DNA from: Paracoccus aeridis
GTDB taxonomy: Bacteria > Pseudomonadota > Alphaproteobacteria > Rhodobacterales > Rhodobacteraceae
Direction: 5' to 3'
DNA length: 64,000 nucleotides
NCBI RefSeq assembly: GCF_004923205.2
Contig: NZ_SELD02000001.1
Span: 124,001-188,000, forward strand
Notes under the pieces: model-generated
What the model was told of the DNA's origin: nothing
The model's database searches: none
The model's input: the letters and a program-made list of their open reading frames with translations, nothing else
Translations under genes and position numbers: made by a program
In this document: piece by piece, positions 20,101 to 28,688 of the stretch
Layout: the number at the start of each line of letters is the position of its first letter
Numbering within the stretch: position 1 is the first letter of the stretch

Positions 20101-22638
20101 CGCGACGAGCGCCTGCAGCAGGATCAGCATGGCCTGCCAGATCAGCGGCCACGCGCCCGGCAGCGTCAGCCAGCCGATCACGGAGGCGGCGACGAAAGCG
20201 GGCGCAAGCAGGCTGCGGCGCAGGTTGTCGATCATCTTGAACCGGGCGAGCCCGTCGAGCCCGTTGCCCGGCCCGAAGATGAACGGCAGCAGCTGCCAGT
20301 CGCCGCGGATCCAGCGGTGCTGGCGGCTCGCCTCGGTCGCGTAGCGCAGGGGGAAGTCCTCGACCACCTCGACGTCGGTGACGAGCGCCGCGCGGGCGAG
20401 GCTGCCCTCCAGCAGGTCGTGGCTCAGGACGGCGTTCTCGGGCATCCGGCCTTCGCACGCGCGCTCGAACGCGTCGACGTCGTAGATGCCCTTGCCGGTG
20501 AAGCTGCCGACGTCGAACAGGTCCTGGTAGAGGTCGGACACGGTGAAGACGTAGGGATCAAGGCCCCGGTTCGCGGAAAACACGCGCTGGAACACCGATG
20601 CGTCGGCGCCGGTCGTCAGCGATGGCGTGACGCGCGGCTGCATGATCGCGTGGCCGCGCACGACGATGCCGTCGGCGCGGTGGACGGGGCGGTTGACCGG
20701 GTGCGCCATCTTGCCGGCGAGGGTCGATACGGCGTCGCGGGGCAGGCGGGTGTCGCTGTCCAGCGTGACGACGTAGCGGATCCCCTCGGGCGGGATGGGG
20801 CCGGTCGGGATGAAGCTGGTGGTGGTCGCGTCGCGCAGCAGCGCGTTCAGCTCGGCCAGCTTGCCGCGCTTGCGTTCCCAGCCCATCCACACGCCCTCGG
20901 CCGGGTTCCACAGGCGCCGCCGGTGCAGCAGGAAGAACCGCCGCACGCCGCCGTGGCTGTAGCGGTCGGCCAGCGCCTCGATCCGCTTGGCGGCGTGGTC
21001 CAGCAGGCGCCCGTCGTCGGGCAGTTCCTCGGTGGGGGCGTCGCGCCAGTCGGTCAGCAGCGCGAAACTGACCGCGCCGAGCGGGTTGGCGAGGTAGTGG
21101 GATTCCAGCATCTCGACCAGTTCGTCGATCGCGTCGATGCTGCTGAGCATGCCGGGAATGACGACGAGGGTGCGCGATTCCTCCGGCACGCCGTGGCGGT
21201 AGTCGAGCGCGGGCAGGCGCTTGGGCGGGATCCAGCGCGCGGTGACGAAGGCCACCAGCCGCATGGCGGTTTCCGACGCGACCAAGGCCCCGGTCGCGGC
21301 CAGCGCCACCAGCATCCAGGTGGCAAGCCGGTCCGCCGGCAGCGCCGCCATCAGCGCCCAGGTCAGAAGCACGGTCAGGACCACGACGGCGGCGACGAGT
21401 CCCCAGATCCCCGTCGAGCCGACAGCGCGGCCGACCCGTTCGTTCCAGCGCGGGCGATAGCCGCAGTCCGCGGCGAAGCGGTGCCGGTTGACGCCCACCA
21501 GCAGGTCGCCGATCTCGACGGTCGCGCCGCTTGCCGCGCGCGCGCGCGCGACCGCCAGCACCCGCTCGGCCACGGCCATCTCGGACAGGGCCGAGCGGCG
21601 GGCGATCCGTTCGATCGCGTTGCGATAGCTCGTGCGGGTGGACTGGTCGAGGCGCGCGAACTCGCCCTCGCGGGCAAGGGCCGCGTCGATCAGGCTCACG
21701 CCCTCGAACCACTCCAGCCAGTCCACGTCGCCCATGCGGCGCAGGCTTCGCATGATGTTGCCCACGGTGACGTTGCCGGTGGACTGGCGGTTGTATTCCG
21801 CCTCGACCGCGCGGTCGGTGGACCCGCTGCGGCCCAGCAGGCGGTCGATCTCGGTCAGCGCGATCTGCCCGTTCGTGCCCGCGTCCCGCATCCGGTACAG
21901 AAGCTGCGCCGCGACCGTGTCGTCGCGCAGAAGCGACATCCGGCGATGAAGCGCGTTGCGGATCGTGGTGGCGCCTTCCAGCGTCGCCAGCTCGTCGGCC
22001 AGTTCGTTGGCCCGGGTGCGGCGCTGGCGGGCGATGTTCACGCGATCCGACAGGCGGCGGAGGTTTTCCACCAGCACGTAGCGCAGGAAGGTGGGCACGG
22101 CCCACAGCTCGGCCACGCCCAGCGTCACCTCGGTCTGGTAGCCGCGCAGGAACTCGCTGAGCGACTGCGGCGACATCTCCGAGTTGCTGAGCGCGACGTA
22201 GTACCACGCGATCACCATGCTGCGCGGGGCCGATCCGCCCTGCGACAGCGCCAGCCGGGGCAGGCGGCGCAGGAACTGGTTGTTGAACCCGTCGCGCAGC
22301 TGGCGCAGGTTTTCCTCGACCATGTGGTGGTTGTCGATCAGCCACTCGGCCGCGGGGGTCACGTCCTCGCCGGCCTCGGCGTCGGCCACGGTGGCGAGGT
22401 AGTTGCTGCGGATCGCCTGCTGGTTGTCGCGCAGGCGGGCGACAAGACGGTCGGTCACGCCGTTGACGAGCGGGTGGTCGGTGCGGGCGAGTTCGCGCCC
22501 CGCCTCGAACAGCGACCGGCCGGTCCAGATGTCGAAGCGGATCGGCGGCGGCAGGGTGCTGGCCGCGATCGTGGGCCGGCCGCCGCGGTTGCCACGCACG
22601 AAGCCCGCCAGTCGGCCGAAGCCCGCTTGATCAACCAT
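14158..22638 (-). CDS. ndvB: NdvB-type cyclic beta-1,2-glucan synthase
   Basis: This 2826-residue inner-membrane enzyme makes periplasmic cyclic beta-1,2-glucans from UDP-glucose; the Rhizobium/Brucella homologues have about 2,830-2,870 residues. Two membrane helices (about residues 409-462) precede a GT84 glycosyltransferase domain with the acidic motif TLDSDTRLP near 625 and QHRWIRGDW near 776. More membrane segments lie near 806-845 and 934-974. The second half contains two carbohydrate-binding beta domains, each with a GEMAINRWSPDP-like or GYGGFSPDGREYVVR strand, and ends in a GH94 phosphorylase-type domain with LGGDWNDGMN near 2519, which controls ring size. ATG 22638 gives MVDQAGFGRL; a further 108 in-frame codons upstream run through the tandem repeat and are rejected. 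It is divergent from pgm, a supplier of its precursor. Confidence 0.95.
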   Translation of the reverse strand: MVDQAGFGRLAGFVRGNRGGRPTIAASTLPPPIRFDIWTGRSLFEAGRELARTDHPLVNGVTDRLVARLRDNQQAIRSNYLATVADAEAGEDVTPAAEWLIDNHHMVEENLRQLRDGFNNQFLRRLPRLALSQGGSAPRSMVIAWYYVALSNSEMSPQSLSEFLRGYQTEVTLGVAELWAVPTFLRYVLVENLRRLSDRVNIARQRRTRANELADELATLEGATTIRNALHRRMSLLRDDTVAAQLLYRMRDAGTNGQIALTEIDRLLGRSGSTDRAVEAEYNRQSTGNVTVGNIMRSLRRMGDVDWLEWFEGVSLIDAALAREGEFARLDQSTRTSYRNAIERIARRSALSEMAVAERVLAVARARAASGATVEIGDLLVGVNRHRFAADCGYRPRWNERVGRAVGSTGIWGLVAAVVVLTVLLTWALMAALPADRLATWMLVALAATGALVASETAMRLVAFVTARWIPPKRLPALDYRHGVPEESRTLVVIPGMLSSIDAIDELVEMLESHYLANPLGAVSFALLTDWRDAPTEELPDDGRLLDHAAKRIEALADRYSHGGVRRFFLLHRRRLWNPAEGVWMGWERKRGKLAELNALLRDATTTSFIPTGPIPPEGIRYVVTLDSDTRLPRDAVSTLAGKMAHPVNRPVHRADGIVVRGHAIMQPRVTPSLTTGADASVFQRVFSANRGLDPYVFTVSDLYQDLFDVGSFTGKGIYDVDAFERACEGRMPENAVLSHDLLEGSLARAALVTDVEVVEDFPLRYATEASRQHRWIRGDWQLLPFIFGPGNGLDGLARFKMIDNLRRSLLAPAFVAASVIGWLTLPGAWPLIWQAMLILLQALVAILQVDLKIVTGQHGISVHHQFRLMLRDARNYLTELGLILTTMAHRAVRSIDAIGRTFWRLGVSRRHLLEWTPAREAGRGPASLRNSYRGMAGSVVVGVLALVATALLNPTALPVAFVLCGLWTAAPFIMHSASRPLETQDRLHLSDEDEADLRRIGRLTWRFFEDFVGPDTNHLPPDNFQETPAPKLAERTSPTNIGLYLMSVMSAHDLGWIGVETALKRIDATLGTMERMARFRGHFFNWYDTRTLTVLPQPYVSSVDSGNLAGALIALASGLRGWASEAAAIRQPRTRGIADTLGVLRTRIAALPEPQRALRELRQSLDTAVAGFAVALQQISAHRGRGTLAQAQLRSLAADIDRLAADLAGSLPGDEGAEVAHWSRALVRHCDDVLQPLSEGRDALQSFAVRVGVMAERARALAFEMDFAMLVDPEKMLLSVGYRPDEEELDDSCYDLLASEARLTSFLAVAKGDLRQEHWRRLGRPFANIGGEGALLSWSGCMFEYLMPPLLLKERQGGILNASNQMAVDVHIDWGRARNIPWGVSESAFNARDRDMNYQYYAFGVPALALKRSGNDQVVAPYASIMAAQLRPQAALKNLDALRAIGAEGPHGFYDAVDFTRSRLRDGVHHSVVRNVMAHHHGMSILAITNAVLDGIHRDRFHDDPVVRASELMLQEKSPRDIVPVTRSPSRSHIDMGTGVAAGDTVTFVNDPGRAEREVGLISNGQFSTLVSSTGAGRSMLGEMAINRWSPDPTRDDGGIYVMMRDAQSNEWWSATSAPCSDKDERSSTMFSDHKAEFFKTANAIESRLEVIAATEADADGRRLTLRNRSGSDRTIEITSYGEIVLDAPAADRTHPAFSKMFVETEIRDRGALIVAQRKPRDPHGKSRYFAHLVAGPHSAGTPATEAETDRRAFIGRGRSLGDAAAFDPGATLRGGQGYTMDPCFAIRRRIRVPAGKTVSLTFWTLVANTAEDRDRLAAHYVRPETFDNELRLAWTYSQVQLRHLGVTLEDARLFRRFAALLIWPDMRLALEGGADGRMGPQSALWPMGISGDDPIILIRIDDEGDLPIVRQALRMHQFLRARGVAHDVVVLNERATSYIQDLQHHLQSMIEAAEPQRGVRCHLHAIRRDQLSAQSFETLLASARMVLHTRNGRLGDQIERLANEAAQPAPAERRSPVRRPLPDDPRPVPASQSQLDYWNGYGGFSPDGREYVVRTTTDRQTPHPWINVIAREDFGFHVSAEGAPYSWAVNSRDFQISPWSNDPLLNRPGDGIWIYDPETGRVATPFLALAENDDAIYESAHGMGYSRFSADHGWVALEAVMTLADGHPARLTRLTVRNRTSRRLRLRGAAFVELVLGNDRARSAPMIRAHFDAETGAVMARNPFSADFSDRSVALTCDRPVDASSASRAAFLGRGGSMSRPAGLDRWPAHRNGPELATDGDPGAAIRWALDLAPGETAETTIVLAEGTAGTLADTLSATRAPGAAERGLRAMQAEWDGVLGSLQVRTPDPKLDLMVNAWLPYQALGCRIRSRTGFYQASGAFGFRDQLQDTAAMLLQDPALCRRQLLNAASRQFPEGDVQHWWLPRSGAGVRTMISDDVVWLGNVTAQYVAATGDTALLDEPVEFIAGAALDPGQHDRFMTPRPSGEVAPFYEHCARALDLAMARTGERGLPLILGGDWNDGMNRVGEQGRGESVWLGWFLCATIDAFAPLAQARGDDARADAWVTHRNAVAAALDRSGWDGAWYRRGYFDDGTPLGSAESEECRIDSIAQSWALLSGAGRPDRAVMGVNAALDQLFDRDAGLIKLFTPPFSRSAVEPGYIKAYPPGVRENGGQYTHAAMWMVYALGRSGDGQRAHRLFDAINPISHSSDQRSADTYRVEPYVAVADIYAGHDKLGRGGWTWYTGSAGWMYRAAVEGILGIQRRATGFTVDPSLPPDWPGFKADLKLAGHRAEVEVQREPGGDLTIRVNGREVRTGELIAIEDA

Positions 22639-22800
22639 GGTCCGATTCCCGCCGTAAAATGTTCTTCCGAACCTACGGTTTGGGCCAAACAGCGGCAAGG
22701 CGATCCCGGCCGCCCGGCCTGCCGCGTCGCGGACGGCGCTTCGGGCCGCAGCGCCCGCGTGAGGGATGGATGCTCGGCCCGCGATCTTCGGGACGGATGC

Positions 22801-24635
<1,835 letters not shown>

Positions 24636-24696
24636 ACGGCGGGCCCGCGCGACGCGCCGGCCCTGCCGCGGGTTCCGCGGTCACGGGGCCCCGGCG

Positions 24697-24712
24697 CGCC
24701 CTGCGCAGGGCG
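24697..24712. terminator. GC-rich palindrome between convergent pgm and marR
   Basis: A 16-bp perfect palindrome, CGCCCTGCGCAGGGCG, sits 60 bp after pgm and just before the stop of the convergent MarR gene. The position suits a bidirectional terminator, but no T run follows on either strand. Confidence 0.35.
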
Positions 24713-24715
24713 GCG

Positions 24716-25234
24716 TCAGTAGATGTACCTGATCTGCTCGGTCCAGAACCGTTCGATCCGGCGCCACTGGCGGTTCACCTGTTCCAGCGGCGGATCGTCC
24801 AGGATGCCCGACGCGTCCAGCCCGTCGGCGTGGCGCGTGAACAGCGCGCCCACGATGTCGCGCACCGCCGTCCCGTCGTCGGTCAGCCGCACCCGGACCG
24901 AGCGGCGGTCCTGTTCGCAGCGCTGGTGATGGACATAGCCCATCTGCACCAGCTTCTTGAGGTTGTAGCTGACGTTCGACCCTTGGTACATGCCGCGCGA
25001 CCGCAGCTCCCCCGCGGACACCTCGGATCCGCCGAGGTTGTAGACCAGCAGCGCCTGCACCGGCGTCAGGTCGACCCGGCCCAGCCGTTCGAATTCATCC
25101 TTGATCAGGTCCAGCATGAGCCGGTGCAGCCGGTCGAGGATCTGCAGCGTGTCGAGGTAGCATTCGGACTGCGCGGTGACCGCGGGTGCGGCCGTGCGGT
25201 CTGCGTCCCGCTGGATCAGGGCAAATCGGTTCAT
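24716..25234 (-). CDS. MarR-family winged-helix regulator, LdtR-like
   Basis: This 172-residue regulator has a winged-helix domain at about residues 50-120: LTPVQALLVYNLGG, GELRSRGMYQGSNVSYNLKKLVQMGYV as recognition region and DRRSVRVRLTDDG as wing. The SNVSYNLKKLV...DRRSVRVRLT pattern is that of the alphaproteobacterial LdtR group, known in Liberibacter and Sinorhizobium as a regulator of an L,D-transpeptidase and stress tolerance. No transpeptidase is nearby. ATG 25234 follows GGAAG by 5 nt; a TTG at 25246 is a weaker start. The LdtR link is from memory of the family and is tentative. Confidence 0.8.
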   Translation of the reverse strand: MNRFALIQRDADRTAAPAVTAQSECYLDTLQILDRLHRLMLDLIKDEFERLGRVDLTPVQALLVYNLGGSEVSAGELRSRGMYQGSNVSYNLKKLVQMGYVHHQRCEQDRRSVRVRLTDDGTAVRDIVGALFTRHADGLDASGILDDPPLEQVNRQWRRIERFWTEQIRYIY

Positions 25235-25320
25235 CGCGGCTTCCAAGCTGTTGCCTGGTGAACATCGCGCAAAACACCCAAGATTCGGTTAAGCGGGCAA
25301 CGGTTTTCCCGATCCGTTTT

Positions 25321-25353
25321 TCAGCCGTCCCTCAGCCGTCCCTCAGCCGTCCC
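25321..25353. repeat. Three perfect 11-bp tandem repeats across the sdhE stop codon
   Basis: The unit TCAGCCGTCCC occurs three times head to tail. On the minus strand each unit contributes a TGA, and the one at 25332-25334 is the sdhE stop. Because the unit is not a multiple of three, gain or loss of a copy would change the SdhE C-terminus. Confidence 0.9.
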
Positions 25354-25619
25354 TGCGCGGCCGCGAAGCGCGCGACATCCGCCAGCGCGGCGTCCAGGCC
25401 GGGGGGACCGCTGCCCTCGCCCCGGGTGCGCGCGGTGATCCATGCGTAAAGGTCGTGGTCGTTCTCCTCCAGCAGCCGCTCGTGGGCATCAAGGGCCGCG
25501 TCGTCCAGCTGCCCCATCCGCTCGTCGGCGTAGGGGCCGAGGATCAGGTCCATCTCCTTGGTGCCGCGGCGCCAGCTGCGGATGCCCATGCGCTTGAGGC
25601 GGGTCTGCCGGTCTTCCAT
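25332..25619 (-). CDS. sdhE: SdhE, FAD assembly factor for succinate dehydrogenase
   Basis: This 95-residue protein belongs to the SdhE/Sdh5 (formerly DUF339) family, which promotes covalent attachment of FAD to the SdhA subunit of succinate dehydrogenase. The diagnostic motif is RRGTKEMDLILG at residues 17-28, matching the conserved RGxxE motif, followed by the helical FAD-binding bundle with LLEENDHDLYAWI. The last residues (GRLRDG) are encoded by an 11-bp tandem repeat. It is divergent from the host-attachment-family gene. Confidence 0.88.
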   Translation of the reverse strand: MEDRQTRLKRMGIRSWRRGTKEMDLILGPYADERMGQLDDAALDAHERLLEENDHDLYAWITARTRGEGSGPPGLDAALADVARFAAAQGRLRDG

Positions 25620-25730
25620 CAGGTCTTCCCCCTGTCGTCCCCCTTCTGCCCCCGCGCGGTGGGGGCGTCAAACCGGAACCCCGCAAGGTGCCGGGCGTTT
25701 GCAGGGCTAACAAAACTGAAAGGACAAACC

Positions 25731-26117
25731 ATGCTTTCCCACAATGCGCTCGTCGTCGTCGCGGACGGTCACGGGGCCGTCCTGTTCCGCAACACGGCCA
25801 GGCACGGAATCGAGCTTCAGGAAAGCGAGCGGATTGGACCGAAGCACCTGCAGGACGAAAGCCAGGGCCGCCAGCCCGAAGAGACCACGCCCCGGGACGA
25901 GGACGAGGCGACCTTCGCCAAGCAGCTGGTCGAGAAGCTGAACACGATGGTGCTGCAGAACAAGGTCGATGAGCTCGCGGTGATCGCCGACCCGTCGACG
26001 CTGGGGAACATGCGCAAGCACTACCACAAGATGCTGCAGGAAAAGCTGGTGAAGGAAGTGCCGAAGACGCTCACCTCGGCCCCGGGCGAGCAGATCGCCG
26101 ACGCGCTGCGCGACTGA
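25731..26117 (+). CDS. Host attachment family protein
   Basis: This 128-residue protein matches the family annotated as protein required for attachment to host cells, known from Agrobacterium. Visible features are the N-terminal ALVVVADGHGAVLFRN, a hydrophilic middle with PEETTPRDEDEATFAKQLVEKLN, and the C-terminal LAVIADPSTLGNMRKHY...EVPKTLTSAPGEQI. No signal peptide or membrane helix is seen, so a cytoplasmic role is likely and the family name should not be taken literally. ATG 25731 follows AAAGGAC. A strong terminator lies 24 nt after the stop. Confidence 0.8.
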   Translation: MLSHNALVVVADGHGAVLFRNTARHGIELQESERIGPKHLQDESQGRQPEETTPRDEDEATFAKQLVEKLNTMVLQNKVDELAVIADPSTLGNMRKHYHKMLQEKLVKEVPKTLTSAPGEQIADALRD

Positions 26118-26140
26118 CGCCTGCGCGCATGGCGGCAGCG

Positions 26141-26164
26141 GAAAGGGGCCGTCCGGCCCCTTTT
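26141..26164. terminator. Bidirectional intrinsic terminator
   Basis: The arms AAAGGGGCC (26142-26150) and GGCCCCTTT (26155-26163) enclose a 4-base loop. The right arm continues into T on the plus strand and the left arm gives T on the minus strand. It serves the plus-strand attachment-family gene and the convergent DUF1045 gene. Confidence 0.85.
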
Positions 26165-26177
26165 CCATGCGGCGGTT

Positions 26178-26897
26178 TCATCCGCGGAAAGGGCAGCAGT
26201 CCCGCAGGTGGAAATAACCCTCGGCGTCCTCGGCCAGAAGGCAGAGTTCGTCGATGCGCCACGGGTCGGGCACCTTGTCCGCGAAAAAGTCCCGGGCGAC
26301 GCGTTGCGACGACTGACGCTCGTCGCCGGCAAGCTGCTCGGTCAGGGTGAGATGCAGCCTGAATTCCTCGAGCGCGTAGGGATAGCCGAACTCGACCAGC
26401 AGTTGCTGCTGGCGCGGCGACAGGGCGCCGGGATTGCGGCGGGTGATCTCGCGATCGGTCAGTGCGGCTCGCAGCGGATCGAGGTCACGCACCACGCGCG
26501 CCGCCATGTCCTGCAGGGCCGAGGTGTCGGTGACAGGGCGGAACGCCAGGAAGTTCCGATCCTCGCGCAGTTCCAGCTGCAGCTCGACAGGCTTCAGGCT
26601 GCTGCAGAGCCGCTGCACCCGGGCCAGCAGGTCGTCGTAGCCCTGCCCCTCGGCCAGGGCCATCGGCGCCTTGATCGTCGCGTGAAACCCGTAACGGCCG
26701 GCCCGCAGCGCCAGTTGCGACAGGGGGCGCGGCAGTCCCGGCAGATCCGGCTGCACGACATGGCGACCCGCGCGCGCGTCCCAGCCGAGCCATGCCGAAC
26801 CCGCTTCGGCGAAGGCCCCGGCGGGCATGGCGTAGACGGCGTAACGGGGGGTGGGAGGGTCAACAAACGCGCGTTGGCGATCGGCAGTGACGTTCAT
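26178..26897 (-). CDS. DUF1045 protein, 2H phosphoesterase-like
   Basis: This 239-residue protein has two H-x-T-x motifs, HATI near residue 72 and HLTL near residue 182, spaced as in the 2H phosphoesterase superfamily. DUF1045 members are often found with phosphonate (phn) genes and have been called putative phosphonate metabolism proteins. Here no phn gene is adjacent, so the substrate may be another phosphodiester. The opening RYAVYAMPAG...SAWLGWDA is typical. The start is the first ATG of the frame; no strong ribosome site is obvious. Confidence 0.8.
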   Translation of the reverse strand: MNVTADRQRAFVDPPTPRYAVYAMPAGAFAEAGSAWLGWDARAGRHVVQPDLPGLPRPLSQLALRAGRYGFHATIKAPMALAEGQGYDDLLARVQRLCSSLKPVELQLELREDRNFLAFRPVTDTSALQDMAARVVRDLDPLRAALTDREITRRNPGALSPRQQQLLVEFGYPYALEEFRLHLTLTEQLAGDERQSSQRVARDFFADKVPDPWRIDELCLLAEDAEGYFHLRDCCPFRG

Positions 26898-27017
26898 TTC
26901 TGTTCGGGATCTTTCAGCTTCCTTCGGGCAAGGCGACGGACTTACGCCTGCGCGGCAGATGTTGCAAATGATTGTTCCGCAACCACGGCGTGCGAGAGCG
27001 CGCGCGGAAGGCGATCA

Positions 27018-27848
27018 TTACACTGGAACGCGAAACATTGTCGGAAGTTCACGCCGCAGGAGCGGGAGGCCCCCCGGCCGCCAGCCGAGCGCGGCCAGGC
27101 GCGCACAGCACATCACCGACACCGCGGACGCATCGGCGCGGGGCGGCAGCGGATGGCGGGCGCCGGCCAGCCGCGCGACCTCGGCCAGAAGGTCGTGGCG
27201 GTCGAGCACGATGTCTGACGCGTTGAAGGCGCCGCGCCCCTGCCCGGGCGCGCCCTGGGCGGCGAGGATCAGCAGGACCGCCTGCGCCAGGTCGTCGCCG
27301 TGCAGCTCGGTCGCGACGCGCGGCGCGATCTTGCGCCCGGCGAGATAGTCCGCGAACAGGCCGGTCCACTTGTGTCCCGGGCCCGGGCCGTAGATGCCGG
27401 TGGGGCGAAGGCTCGCCGTGGCAAAATCCGGCGTCCGAAGGCCGGCGAGCGCGGCCTCGGCCTGCGCCTTGACCTGCCCGTAGAGCGAGGCGGGGTCGGG
27501 GGCCGTCCCGTCAGGCAGGGGGGTGCCCGGGGGCAGGCGGTCGAACACGGCGCGCGATGACAGGAAGACCACCCGCCTGACGCCCGCCCGGCGCGCCTGT
27601 TCGAACAGCGCGACCGACCCGTCGAGGTTCGCCGCCACGAACGCGGCGGGATCGTCGCCCTCGCCGCCGCGATACCTGCCGGGGACGTGGGCGAAAGCCG
27701 CGTGGACCAGCGCGTCGCACCCTTCGAGCGGTGCGGGCCGGCCCAGGCGCCAGCCGGGCAGGGGATCGACCTCGTGCCCCGCCGCGGTGGCGGCGCGGGC
27801 GATGAAGCGGCCGACGAGGCCGGACGCTCCGGTCAGCGCGACCCTCAT
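27018..27848 (-). CDS. sqdC: SqdC-like NAD-dependent epimerase/reductase, sulfolipid synthesis
   Basis: This 276-residue short-chain dehydrogenase-type protein opens with RVALTGASGLVGRFIAR, an NAD(P)-binding GxxGxxG, and has LYGQVKAQAE near residue 130, giving the catalytic Tyr-xxx-Lys. It is the third gene of sqdB-sqdD-sqdC, the order known in Rhodobacter sphaeroides. There a sqdC mutant accumulates sulfoquinovosyl-dihydroxyacetone, so a reductase role is accepted in outline. The sqdC name rests mainly on gene order, since many epimerases look alike. ATG 27848 overlaps the sqdD stop by 4 nt. Confidence 0.72.
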   Translation of the reverse strand: MRVALTGASGLVGRFIARAATAAGHEVDPLPGWRLGRPAPLEGCDALVHAAFAHVPGRYRGGEGDDPAAFVAANLDGSVALFEQARRAGVRRVVFLSSRAVFDRLPPGTPLPDGTAPDPASLYGQVKAQAEAALAGLRTPDFATASLRPTGIYGPGPGHKWTGLFADYLAGRKIAPRVATELHGDDLAQAVLLILAAQGAPGQGRGAFNASDIVLDRHDLLAEVARLAGARHPLPPRADASAVSVMCCARLAALGWRPGGLPLLRRELPTMFRVPV

Positions 27849-28672
27849 GCGGGGTCGGGAAGGGTCCGGCTGTCGGGGACAGGCCCGTCCCCGGCATAGG
27901 CGCGCCACAGGTCGATCAGCGGGCGCAGCCGGTCCGCCTTGGCGTGGTCCTGCCACGGCTTTTCGTACTGGAAGTGCAGGATCTTCACGTCCTGCCAGCG
28001 CCACAGCCCGGGCATGGCGAACCAGACGTATTGCAGCATGTTCATGAACACCGGCAGCCCGTGCCAGTCGGGGAAGTAGTGTTCAAGGAAGGTCTGGTCG
28101 GTCCGCCGCCAGAACGCGCCCGGCACGTCCAGCTTGGCCAGCATGTCCGCGAACGTCGCCGGGTCGGGGCGCGCGGTGAACACGCCCGAGTTCATGCGGT
28201 GGAAGTCGGCCACGCTTTCATAGACGTTCGGCGCGGCGCAGAACTGCGGATAGTCGAACAGCTTGTCCACGTGCTGCAGGACCAGCGCATCCGCGTCGAT
28301 GAAGACGACCCGCGCATAGTCCAGCTGCCACAGCCGCAGCTTGGCGAAGTTGTCGAGCGGCGTGTGGAACGGCGGCTTCTCGCCCTTGGTGAACGCCGCC
28401 CGCCCGTGCAGCGCGTCGCGGGCATGGGCGGCGTTGAAGGCGTCCGACGTCGGCAGCAGGTCGCAGCGCACCAGCCGCGCGCCCAAGGTGGCAAGCGGGG
28501 CGAGGTCGGCGTTCGCCACGTCGGTATGCAGCACGCAGATGTCGGCGTCCGTGCCGGAAAGCGTGATCGACCGCACCAGCGCCCTGGCGCCGAGCGCGTA
28601 GTCCGCGTTCGTCACCAGCGTCACGAAGGCGCGGTCGGATCGCGCGGGGCGGTCCGGGGTCAACCCCTGCAT
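27845..28672 (-). CDS. sqdD: SqdD-like GT8-family glycosyltransferase (sulfoquinovosyltransferase)
   Basis: This 275-residue protein resembles glycogenin/GT8 glycosyltransferases: AFVTLVTNADYALGARALVRS at the start, LDNFAKLRLWQLDYARVVFIDAD near residue 115 with the metal-binding DAD, and FNMLQ/HFQYEKPW motifs near the end. R. sphaeroides SqdD is described as glycogenin-like and transfers sulfoquinovose from UDP-sulfoquinovose. It starts 16 nt after the sqdB stop and overlaps sqdC by 4 nt. Identification relies on family plus exact operon order. Confidence 0.8.
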   Translation of the reverse strand: MQGLTPDRPARSDRAFVTLVTNADYALGARALVRSITLSGTDADICVLHTDVANADLAPLATLGARLVRCDLLPTSDAFNAAHARDALHGRAAFTKGEKPPFHTPLDNFAKLRLWQLDYARVVFIDADALVLQHVDKLFDYPQFCAAPNVYESVADFHRMNSGVFTARPDPATFADMLAKLDVPGAFWRRTDQTFLEHYFPDWHGLPVFMNMLQYVWFAMPGLWRWQDVKILHFQYEKPWQDHAKADRLRPLIDLWRAYAGDGPVPDSRTLPDPA

Positions 28673-28688
28673 GGCCGGGCCGCCCTGT

